Shown here in pieces: positions 13,601-26,200 of a stretch of 64,000 bases of DNA (its first letter is position 1; each line of letters begins with the position of its first letter). This DNA comes from Gigantopelta aegis. Its lineage: Eukaryota > Mollusca > Gastropoda > Neomphalida > Peltospiridae. Location of the stretch: positions 34,952,854-35,016,853 of the forward strand of contig NC_054701.1 of assembly GCF_016097555.1 (NCBI RefSeq). The letters run 5' to 3'. Made by a program: the position numbers and the translations under genes. The notes under the pieces are model-generated. The model was not told the origin of the DNA, did no database searches, and was given only the letters and a program-made list of their open reading frames with translations.

Positions 13601-16600
13601 ATAAACATTAGATTTTCTGTTCTTATTTTGGTTTTCTTTTTTGCTTTATATAAAGATAAAGCTCTAGTCCCACCAGACACTGCTACCCCTCCAGATATTG
13701 TTCCAATGCCACAGGCATTTAATTTTTTTTAATTTAAAGTGCCTAACTCTTGATCATACCCTACCCCATGACCTCGTTTTGTAACTACCATCCTAACTTA
13801 CCTGTATGATTTATTACTGAATACAGTGCATAATTGTTTTGGTGTCCAACTCCAGATTGCCATTCACCCAAAATAAAGACAAAGGAAACGTCTTTATATG
13901 TTATTGCTATCAAAACACTGGTGTGCGACTCTTACACAAGTGGAAAAATGCTTTCAGTTTTACGCCAGTTTTGAGAGAGTTGTATTTCTGTACTAGGGGT
14001 GGAGGAATGTATCATATTGGCATTTATATTATATCAGTAGATTAAGCAAAAATGAATTATAATTTCGCCATTTAATATGTTTAAAATATAATCTTTAAAC
14101 TTAGAAAGTTTAAACTAATAATGATTGTATATAAGTGAGAAACAATATGTATTTCTCAACAACGTACCCACTTCGTGGAAATGAACTCAACCACGTGGCC
14201 TAGATTTACAACATTAACCGGTACGACAAAACACGACTAATAAAATTTAAAACTTGTTGTCACTAGTAATCAGACATTTAGTATCAACAATGCAACATGT
14301 CTTAAACAGTATTTCATTTTATTTAATCGCATTGTCTAACTTTACGACAAGCAGCTGGAAGTACACTACTGAAGAGTAGCAGGGCTTGCGCTGTCGTTCG
14401 CCAAAGTCGCCAATTGCGGAAAAGAAAAACAAATGGGCAAAGAATTTTCGGTTTAGCGAAAAAATTTGCGAAAGATTTTTTCCCCATCACGATTTTTAGA
14501 ACCAAACGTGTTCAACCAGTTTTGTTCAGTTGATCTGCCTCGCGATGTGAATAAGCGTTATTTGCATGTCCACGTGGCCAGTCTACTATTTAGCAGCGTA
14601 GTGCCAGCTGCTTGTCGTAAAACTAGAAAACACGATTAAATAAAATGAAATACTTTTTAAGACATGTTGCATTGTTGATACTAAATGTTTGATTACTATC
14701 GACTACAAGTTTTACTTTTTATTAGTCATGTTTTGTCATACCGGTTAATGTTATAAATCTAGGTCACATGGTTGAGTTCATTTCCACGAAGTGGATGCGT
14801 TGGTGAGGAATACATACAACCGTGTCCGGTGTATCGGCACGTCCGGTGATTCGGCGCACTTGGTATTTTGCTTAAGAAATTGTCATGTTGTCGGTGTTTT
14901 TAACGAATTAAGTTCAATTTCTTTTTCATTGGTTAATCCAGTATCAACATATTTATTTTAAGGGTGCAATTAAAAAAAGAAAAAAGATTTATCAATAATT
15001 ATATCATAATTTCAAAATAAATCATTCACCTGTTTTCGTGTATATAAACGCGAAGTAGGTCAGCCTTATTGATATTAAGAATGTTAAAAGCAGTCGAAAA
15101 ACACCTTTCCCACATTTTTTAAATTATAGTAAACAGTATACCGTATATTGCCATGTATTAGCCGACTTTTGAAGTCTAGAAATACTTTCCAAAAGAAGAG
15201 AGTCGGCTTATACACGGAGGCAACAAATTGGTTCATAAAATTCCGATCGAAAACACTCCCGACCCCGACTTACAAATTTTGATCAGACCCTTAGAGCCTT
15301 TCACAGCTTATGTAACAATAATTTGTGCACAATATAAATAATACTCCCCGTCATGCAATATTATGTAGTTTTTTGTTCTTGAATGCATTAGTAGTTTGAT
15401 GAATAATAATAAAAATTACTTGTTTTATTGTCATTTCAATGGTAAAACGTGTTCCGCCATCTTTGTTTGACACCTCTGTCTATATAATTTTGTAAGCTCT
15501 TATTTGATTGGATTACACAATTTTGTGTAAACAACAGCCATGGACCACAGAATCGTTTTTCTGTGTGTATGGGGAAAACAGGGATTAAACATGCCTTAAT
15601 TAGTTTATTATTTGCTGTCCAGTGAATAATTTAATTACTTATGTGCAGTGATATGTTGTTACAGCTTGAATTGTTTATTTTCCTGTTATGATTTATCGGT
15701 GCTAAATTATTTTTGCACGGCATGGAAGACGTTAGCATTGCGATGACGATTACCGTGTCTGTAATAATTAAAGGGGAAACAAATACAGTGAAAAAGAAAA
15801 GCACAAGTCTATTTGTTGACAGTATTATTGAAACCAATACAATATACAACTGGAGAAAAGATGACTTCGGCTTATACATGAGGCCGATGATTTTGTACTT
15901 GATATTTAGGGTCAAACTAAGAGGTCGGCTTATACAAGGAGTCGGCTAATACACTGCAATATACGGTAAATGTAATTATTTTTGTTCAGTTATTTTTATT
16001 TAAACTGAAAAGGAAAACACAGACAAATGCAAACAAAACGAAAATTTTACACCTTAATTGACAGTCATTCCAGTATACAATTGTCACATTGTTATAAAAA
16101 ATAAAAGCAAAATAAGATCCATGTGTTTGCAAAATCTACCCGAGAAAAATAAAATCCATGTAGGCATCTTAGCCATGTATGACAATGAACATGTATACAT
16201 CTGTAGTACTGTGCGGCCCACTCAAAAAACCAATTCTGAAACTGATCATGAGATGGGTCATGTGTGATCGTTCATTTTCATTGTAATATTTTTAACAAGA
16301 CAAAACAAAAAAGTACTAAAATAATTTTGGGACAATAGTGTAGCATTTATGGGCTAAAAGTGAGGTCATGGGCGGTCTATAAATAGCAGGGTCAACAATC
16401 CACATCTACTGCGCCGAATCACCGGACATGCAAATCGTTTTGGATACAAGGGGGTGCCTATATTTATGTACCATTTTAAAATGTTTATTTACTACAGACA
16501 AAAAAGAATTTGTAGCGTATTTCAGATTATGCACTGCTTCATTGGTGAGAGTCACATTTTATTAAGTATTTCACAGTGTTCACATAGAAAATGGTCCTTG

Positions 16601-19600
16601 AATACTTAGGTGCGCCAATACACCGGACACCACTGTATTGTTTCTCACTTATATACAATCATTATTAGTTAAAACTTTCTATGTTTACAGATTATATTTC
16701 AAACATATTAAATGGCGAAATTATAATTCATTTGTGCTGTATCTACTGATATAATACTAGCGCCGACATGATACATCCCACCGCCCCTTGCACAGAAATG
16801 CAAAACTCGAAACCGGCGTGAAACTGAAAAAGTTTTTTTCCCCACTTGTGAAAGACTGTTGCATGCCAGTGTTTTGATAGCAATAACATAAAAACATTTC
16901 CTTTGTCTTTATGCTGGGTGACTGGCTATAACCTTGAGTTGGACACCATACCAATTATGAATAGTATTCAGTTATAAATCATACCGGGAAGTTAGGAGGG
17001 TAGTTACAAAACGAGGTCATGGCGTAGAGTATGATCAAGAGTTACATACTTTTAATTCTTTCGTCTTTTCATAAAATAAAACAGCCTGTCTGGCCATTTT
17101 GTTTCTTTAAAATATGATTTTTCTATTATATATACAATAATACATCTATTACCAAAGTGATTAAAGATACATGCCTACAGGCCTGTGGCATTGGAACAGT
17201 ATCTGGAATGGGTAGCAGTCTGGTGGGACTATTGAGTTTTATTTTTATATATAAAGCAGAAAAGAAAAAAGATAACCAAATTAAGAACAGAAAATCTAAT
17301 TTTATAAATTTATAATGTTGGTAAAATTAATGCCAGTGACAGGGAAAGAAGGAAGTGTGTGGAAGACAATTGTTAAAGAACTTTAGAGGGGTGATTATTG
17401 TCATCATGACAAAACATAACGCAGGCAGAGTTACAAAAAAAGTCAGATCTTACATTATGTAATTGTTGAACGTCTCCATAATTGGACATTTATAAACTTC
17501 TTTTGTCATTTTAAAATTATTTTGATGTCTCATCATATTTTTTAAAAATTGTAATAAAACAAAAGGGCATTCTGGACCTTATTTATTCCAGCATTTTGCA
17601 CACACATCTCGAAAGCTCAGATACTGAATGATATAAGTTATTAGGCTATTAAATATGTAAACATTATGTACCGGTACTTATATTTCACACTTTTGGTGCA
17701 AAAATATATGTATAGTGTATATCTTAGTCCAGTGAATCTTTTTGGGAACATATATATTGGATCAAAATTCATTTGATTCTTTCAAATTATATCATACAAT
17801 TTATATCATTCTCTGATGCATACAAAAAGTAAAATTGTCTCTTTTGTGATATACCACTTGTGATGCACTGACTTCAATGAGCCCATCGACGGGGGATCGA
17901 CCCTAGACTGACCGCACATCATACAAGTGCTTTACCACTGGGCTACAGCCAGCCCTAGACATCAGCAGCATTTCATTATTAGATTACAAGATGTAAACAG
18001 AATAATAAGTACATTTTAGCATATACTATATGATCATAAAGAACGAGATTAAAAATTATAAAATCTTTTGACTGAAATGCAAATATGTTACTGGCGAATA
18101 TATATATTTAGATGGCGAAAGAAATTGAAGATTGGCGAACAAAAATAGCAACCCAGGGCTAGCCCTGAATAGACTGGCCTCACAGACATGCAAATAGTGC
18201 TTATTTACACCATGAGGCGGATCAATAGAACAAAACTGGTTGAAGAAATGTTTGGTTCTAAAAATCGAGATGGGGGAAAAATTATTTCGCAATTTAAAAA
18301 AAAAAAAATCGCAATTGGCGAATAGAATGATGTGATGGACTATAGTCATTTTGGGGCAGGATGTTGCTCAGTAGTAAGGCGCTTGCCATAGGTGAACCAC
18401 ATATAGACACACCCATACTCAACAGCATTGTGTTTAGCATTGTGTTTTCCCAATCCCTGCCAGTTCCCTGTGACTGGTATATTGAAGGTATGGTAAGTAC
18501 TGTCCTGTCTGCAAAAGTTTCCTATGAAGACTATGCATCAGTCTTACCAGTGTCTTGACATCCAATAGCTCTTGTGTTGTAATTAAACAAAACAAACTTA
18601 ACTCTCTATTACTAATAGTATTGGTAGCATTCACATACCAGATTGCATTCATTGTGGTGGTGGTGGGGGGTCTTAATTTTGTAAAAAGTATGACTGCTGT
18701 TAAACATAATCGTAAAAGAGTCTGCTTAATAAACTAGATCAGTATTTGGTGTGAAAAAGATGAAAGCAAATAATTAGTTGGTCAGGTGTGTTATATGGTA
18801 CATGAGGATCGGCTGAGTTCAAACTAAAGGCCACTATTCACAATTCAGAATCTTACCTATGTAGATTATGGCCTTATATTATAAATATTAATTATCACTT
18901 ATATTTATAAACGCAAACACAAAGCCACACACGCAGTAAAATACATCAATCCAAGTTTAGAAACAATTTTAACAGATATAGTTTATTGCATGAGTATGGC
19001 TTACAGTTCACATACATTTGTTACCTAAACAAAATCAATAACCAAAAAACCTAACTTTTTACTGGATATTTTAGAGTACATTAATTTTGAATCTGCAAAG
19101 ACATTTTTGTTACTCTTTTCAGAAAACTTATGCAATGGTCGATTTCATCAGCAACTGAGAGATGTTTTTGCACCACAGGTTGTCAGATACGTTGATTTAA
19201 TGGAATCATCTATTGCCCAGTCAATTCATAAGGGTTTTGAACGAGAGAAATGGGACCAAGTGGGGTATGTTGTTTACACTAAAAGAGAATTTTGTAGCAG
19301 TCATTTATGAATTTTAAGTGTCACAACTAATATGGTACATACCAAATAGTTGCTCATTAAACAATGTCCTGGTGAGATGGAGAAAACTCTTTGTTTTTGG
19401 TTACCTAACATAATATGTTATATTAAAGAGGGTACAATAAGTATTAGGTATGAGTAGATTTTTTATTTTGTAAGTTGGATGTGCTACAGTTTTTATAAAC
19501 GTTCAGGAAAAAGATAATGATTTTTTAATGGCATGATATAATCTTGTGTTAAATTATTTTTTGACATGGGTTGTATGTCGTATATTTGTTTAACAAAGGA

Positions 19601-20225
19601 ATGGTTGTGGTACATCGGAAGACATTCTCTGGAAACTTGATGCCTTACAGTCTTTTATCCGTGATCTCCACTGGCCAGAAGAAGTTTTTGCTGAGCATCT
19701 TGATCACAGACTTAAGCTAATGGCTGCTGACATGATTGAGGCAGCTGCCAAAAGGTATATGTATAGTCTTGTTGCATTTACTTCATGGATTGTCACAAAA
19801 TTGCCTCATTTTTACAAATACTTTTTTTCTTCTTCTTCTTGCTAACTGCTTCCCCATTACAGTTGTGTCTCCTGACTTCTCTTTCTATTGACTTCTTTTT
19901 TTTTCTTTTTTTCTTTTTTTAATGTTTTTGAAAATATAATAATAGATGATCCATATATATATATATATATGTGTGTGGTCCATAAAAGACAGTGCGCTTA
20001 AGGATATGAGATGGGAGTCAGCATTAGCAATAACGATGGAGACCATACTTGTATTTCCATCATTGTTATCAAAATAATAGTTGTTATCTTTGTAAAAATG
20101 TGTTCTGCTTCCTTTAGAACACTATATAGCTGTTTTGTAGTAAAAGCAAATGTGAATATCCATATTCAAGCATTTTCATTGAATTGGGGGGTGGGGGGGA
20201 TTGGCCTCCCTTCTCTCCATCCCCC

Positions 20226-20267
<42 letters not shown>

Positions 20268-23200
20268 AAAGGGAGCCCACATGCCTGTAACAATTCACTT
20301 ACTATTTTGTCGACTTCAGTAACAAAAAATCCCGCATAATATGTTGTAAGAAGATTACTGTTGTGTGATTTTAGAATCCACTTCAATAGAGTTGTGTATT
20401 TCAGTAGTATTGGAGCTTGTGAAAACAAATATTGTAATGTAAATATTTATTAATATTATGCTCTTCTTTTAGGACACTAAAATCATTTGAAAGTTACTTG
20501 AGAAAGGGAGGAAAAGGGTGTGACTACATTACATATGCAGAGATCTGTACCATGATGAATGTCATCATCGACTTGAAAAATAAGGTGTGTGTTACTACAT
20601 GCAGTCATTACAAAAGCTTTTTTCTTTTGTGTAATATTATTGTTAAAACTAAAATAAAGTACATATTGTTTACTGTGTCATGATGCTAAGAGACTGCTAA
20701 AACTTAATATTGAATTTAACAAATATTTAGTTTATACTGGTATTATGTTAGACATACATACATATGCTGACTTTAATGGCTGTCGATAACTATTTAAAAT
20801 ATTGTGGGGATAAAAATTATATAGATATTTTGCAGTCAGTCATGTAAGTGAAATGCTATATATAATGACATAATATAATAATTGTAAATGTTCAGTACAA
20901 CCAAATATGTTTATTCAGTTTGTATCGTGACTTTACAGTTCAATAATCTTTTACTTTGTTTCTTTTTTGTTCAGGCCCTTCACCTCTGTGCCTTGGATAG
21001 TGGCCAAAATATGGTAATATATTTTCCTTTCGTGCTTAAAGTAAATTCTGTAAGAAAATAATCTCCTTTTCCAGTTTGTTATGTATAACATAATTGATCT
21101 TTTTGGGGTCATTTAAAAATTTAATAAAATTTTAAAGTTTTGATGTGAAAATATTTGCATTGTGAAATATATTTTCCATTATTTTATTTATTGTTACTTG
21201 AGCAATTACAAATTTGCATTGTTTTTCTTACGTAATAGACAATTGTCATTGAGGAACAAGGAATATCGCAAGTTTGATTATGTGGCATCTTTTTATATTT
21301 TAAATTTTAGCAGTTAGGTTGCGAATTGTAAAACAAAATTCAGACATATTGTGGCTACCAAAATTTTACAGCTTCATGTTTCAAAAAGAAACCTTTAATG
21401 ACATTAATTGCTTAACAATTTCTGTAGCATTAATTATTTATGATTTTAAGTTTAAGACTGTTATTTCTTTTTGAATGGACTTTTATTTTGTTTTTATAAT
21501 AATATATCTATTCATACCTTTTTTTCAAGCATCAGTATCATACCAAGATAGATGAATTCTTGGAACGAGTTCAAGTCCAGATGGTCAAATGCCTTGTTGA
21601 AAAGGTTATTTTTCACTTATTGTGTTTTTGTGGTAAAAGATTTTCAGTATGGTCAGTATGGGTATTTTTAATATTTACATGTATTACTGTAGAATACTTT
21701 ATTTTCACGGGATCAAATTTTTGCGATTTAATGAAAATGGGTCAGTTCGCAAACATTTATTTTCGCGAATCCCCCAACCCCCATCAATAAAAAAACGAAG
21801 TACAGATGTCAATAATTTTGTTTTAAAACCGGAACTTAGTTTTGCCAGTTGGTTACGCTAATCTGTAGAACTAATCCTACATGTACACACGAGTGCTATA
21901 CACATAAAACAATAGTTTTCCTGCTTTAACCAATCAGACTTTATTGTTACGTTAATAAGCTTACAGAAGGTGCTAACCGCGTGCAGGTTTTCTTAATCCT
22001 TATAATTGTTATAGCTCAGTCCGTATTTTTTCACTTCCACATTTTTAATATACTGTGATAATGCGTGTTTATTTCCGTCGTTGAACACGTGTAGACTCTG
22101 TCCAATGAACTGATCGCTAGCATAAAGCTTTTTAGTGTTAGTATTGTTTTATTATCATGTATGTACTTATCATCGTGTTCTTGATTTAAAGTTTTAAACA
22201 GCTTTTGTGTTTTGTGGTTTGTTCTGTGACAGGAGGGAGCACCGCTTTGTTACTACTAGCCTCGTATATCGGAAACTAATGTGGTATAGTTGAACAAGAC
22301 TACATTTAAAAAAAAAAAAATTGTCGGCCTTTATTTTTGCGTGGAATATATCTTCACGAATTTCATTCACACGCGAAAAACGTGAAAATAAATTCCACAC
22401 GAAAATAAAGTATTCTACAGTATGTGGTACAATAGTATTTGTTAATTAGAACAAGTGTTGTACTTAACCTGCAATATCAACAACATGATTTTGTTGATGA
22501 TTTGTGACTTTGATGTGGAGTCTAATATTTAAAATGCTTTAATGCAGCTTAGACTTTTTTCACTTTGTCTTTTCAAATGGGCAGTCTCAAAGTCGCATAA
22601 TGATAAAAAATATTTCTACTTTGTTTTGGGGGGTAGGGGATAACAATTAAAAAGATTATACCTTGAATTACAAGCAGACCAAAAATTACATCCAACTTAG
22701 ATTTTGCCTTTAAAGCTGCTTAGGTTTCAGGTTGTTTCAAATAGTTTTGCTGTTACAGCTTTATTTGTACTGTTATCGTAGATGCATTAAATTACCACTT
22801 TTGTTACATCCAACATGTTTCTAGTTGTTCTAGGCCCTGTTTTTTATGAAGCAATTTTAGCGCTAAGATCACGTTACATGCATAAGGTAGTTATGCACTT
22901 ACGGTGCTCTTAGCACATGGTGTTTGTAATAGCGCAAAATTAATTCAGTGTGAAACAAAAAAGTTATGTACCTTGGCAACTAGGTATCAGCGAATTTAAA
23001 AATACATTAATATATATTTCAAATATTTGTTTTACAATTTCAGCTGTTGTCTGTATTAGAATCGGTGTTGAGCAAATTGGCCCGCTATGATGAGGGGACA
23101 TTTTTTGCATCAATATTGTCATTAACAGTAAGTTTCACAATATAAAGGACCTTTTTCATTGGGTGTAATTTTGATGTATTTATTAAATTAGTTTGTTTTA

Positions 23201-26200
23201 TAAAGATGTTAGATAGTTATTTTTCAAATTAATGTGAATATATAGAGGTTAATAAACGAGTTACAGTTATTATCAAATTTATGTCCCTCGTGAAATAATT
23301 TTCAGTTGCCACGAGCTTTAGTGAGTGACAACTGAAAATTGTTCTCATGACGGACATAAATTTGATAATAACTGGTACAGTTTGTTATTCTATTGGTTAC
23401 CTCAGCCATTTTTTTTTTTTTCGCTTTAAGAACTTCCTATCTTCATTATGACTACATTTTTATGTAGAGATGTTAAAAACTTTACACACTATTCTGAGTA
23501 TTGCTATGAATTTGTATCTTAATTAACGTTCACAGTTAATTTTAAAAGACTAAAGATCTATTTATTCTGTGAAAAGATTCATAATTAATTGTATTAAAAT
23601 AACATTTTATTACAAATTTAACAATTAAAAACTGAGAGACATAAATGAAAATGTCATTGAGTATGTTCACCAAATCATGATGTCATGTTTAGTACTGGCA
23701 TATTCATTGGTTTTGTAAGCATCAAATTGTCCAATAATATTTTGTTACACCAATGCGTAATAATTTTTCAGTGAGAAATTATGATTTATTTTGTTCCTGG
23801 TTATGAGTGCCTACTGGGGTAATAAACATAAATAAAATACTGCACAAAGTAAATGGAAAACAAATTTGTCATTGTCATAGTCTTGCCTTGACATGTCAAA
23901 AGGCATGAGAAAGAAATTACTTTTTCGACGACAGTAGCATCAGCTTTTGAGTTCAGCTTTAGTTTACACATTTAATTCATTTCTTACAAATTGCAAGTTC
24001 TAGATTGATGAAACTTAGTTTATAGTTACATCTGTGAGTGTTCATTTCAAAACATGCTTAAACATTTTAAATCTTATTTCTTCTCTATTTTTTTCTTATT
24101 TTTTTTTTTTGGGGGGGGGGGGGCATTTTTGGGGTGGGGTGGCGGAGGTGGGTAAGAAGTAGATTAATCCTGTTTGTTACATCACAAAATATTGTTTTAT
24201 TCATTGAATGAGTGTCATGGTGGGGGAGATATTTAATTTTGTATAATTCTTGTTAAAAATGTACTTGCTAGAACTCTAGATTGTTTAGTGTATTAAAAAC
24301 CATCGTCAGAATTATCTAAGACTATTTAATTTTATTTCTCAATGTTTTGTGGGTTTCTTTTACTTGCAGAAACCAGTGAATGAGCTTGGAAAGTCGTATG
24401 TTGATTTCATGCGAGGAAACTTGGATCAGCTGAGGCAAAAAATTACTGATGAACTGTATACCTTGACCATATTTGAGGTAAAGGACTTTTTGGTTCTTAA
24501 ACGCTTTATCCACTTGAAAATATTTGTATGTTTTTTCAAAGTAGGATCCCAGATTTGCTCTATAGTGGCTTCTATATTATCCTTTGTATGACATTAGATT
24601 TTAATATATATCTTTGTTGTGGGAAACTGGTCAGATGAAAACAGTCTGCTTGGTTGATTAATCTTTATATAGTTTCGGAGGGGGGTGATGTATTTTTTTT
24701 TTAGGAAGATTTAAGTCTACTAAAATGGTTTATGATTGTCAGACTGATTTTTAAGAAGTTTATTTTATAATTTTTATTTTAAGAGTGGTCAAATAAATAT
24801 GGTCTTTGAATGTTGGACTGATTCTAAAATATTTTTTGTTTTATAATCTTTGTTTTAGCAGTGGTATACTAAAATGGTCTATGATTGTTCGACTGATTTT
24901 TAAACAGTTTCTGTTTTTCAATCGTTGTTTCAGGAGTGGTATACCGGTCAGATGAAAATGGTCTGTGATTGGTTGACTGATCGCCTTGACCTCTCCCTGC
25001 ACCCTTATCAGCTGAACTGTCTGATGGCTATAAACAGGGTTGGTCACATTTCACTAAATAATTGTCTTCATAATAACACCTAATACAGTGGAACTTGACA
25101 AAACTGAATTCCTGTTAAAGCCAGCCATATATCTCAGATGTGACATCTTTTTTTATGTATTCAGTGTATTAAAACTAAATAAACAAAAAACTTGTCTATT
25201 TTGGAAACTTAGTGGATTTTTCTGTACCATATAACTAGACATAAGACACACACAGTATGTGCACGCACGCACGCACAATCACACACACACACACAGACGG
25301 AGAGAGAGAGAAGCCCAACATTAGAAAGAATTGCTTCACCTCCCCATACCCACACTTGTACATCACTGATGGACATCACAAATTCATGACATTTAGAAAT
25401 TGAGATTAATAATAATATTTGTGATTCTAGGAATACATTCCCTGGGGTTTTTTGTGGGGGTTTTTCAGAAATGTTATTCAGATTTTGAGCTGCAAGGAGT
25501 CCCAGAAAACTGCTTGAACTGCAAAACATACCAAACCATCTGTAGCCGACTTCAGGTAATGGTTAACTATTTTTGGCTTGCATATCAATGCATAAAGTTT
25601 TTAAAAAAAAAAGTAAATTTTGAATTTGAGTTTGTTGATGTGAGGAAGTGGGAAAGATAAACGACTGAGTGGTAGAGCCATCTCTGCTGCTGGTATATCA
25701 GTGTGTCGGTGCAGTGTTCTGTCCTGGAAAACCATGTATAAAAAAAGTTCAAGAGATTTTTGCCTAGATAACCAAGTCTTTAGTTACATTTTAAAGATAG
25801 TATTTGTAGCTTCCACTTCCAATAAAATATAAAGCAACAAATATTTTATTACAAATCATTAATGAACAGTTTCTTTAATACTAGGTAAAATGACTTTAAG
25901 ATTGTATAATAATTCTTCACCACGTAGCTATTTTGGCAGTTTGCATGAATTTAAACATGGATAACCAACTCTCCAACAGAACAACAGTTCACATGAAATG
26001 TGCCCTGTGGTTTTATTTTTTATATTCTTAGTCTGACTCTATATAACTAAATAATATGTGTTAAGTGCATCGTTAAACAAAACATTTCCTACCTTCCTTG
26101 GTGTTGCAATTGCCATGTTGCCATTCAGTAGCCACTGATTAAACAATGTGCTGAATCATCATCCAAAGATGAAAGGACCTATCTGGAATTATCCAGCCAG

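Larger units (their letters stand above)
14600..18168. repeat. Right arm of the foldback, split by a pogo-like element
   Basis: Inverted partner of 12656-14372. It is 14600-14816 plus 16638-18168 once the 14817-16635 insertion is removed. It carries the inverted SINE fragment at 17828-17960. Similarity to the left arm is high but imperfect, with scattered substitutions and indels, so the duplication is not recent. Confidence 0.88.

Noticed and set aside
15713..15949. 78-codon frame inside the nested MITE
   Set aside because: It ends in the terminal inverted repeat and resembles no transposase known to me, so it is not called as a gene.
20011..20428. Frames of about 100 codons on both strands
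   Set aside because: They are carried by the (CA)n run and have no splice or domain support.
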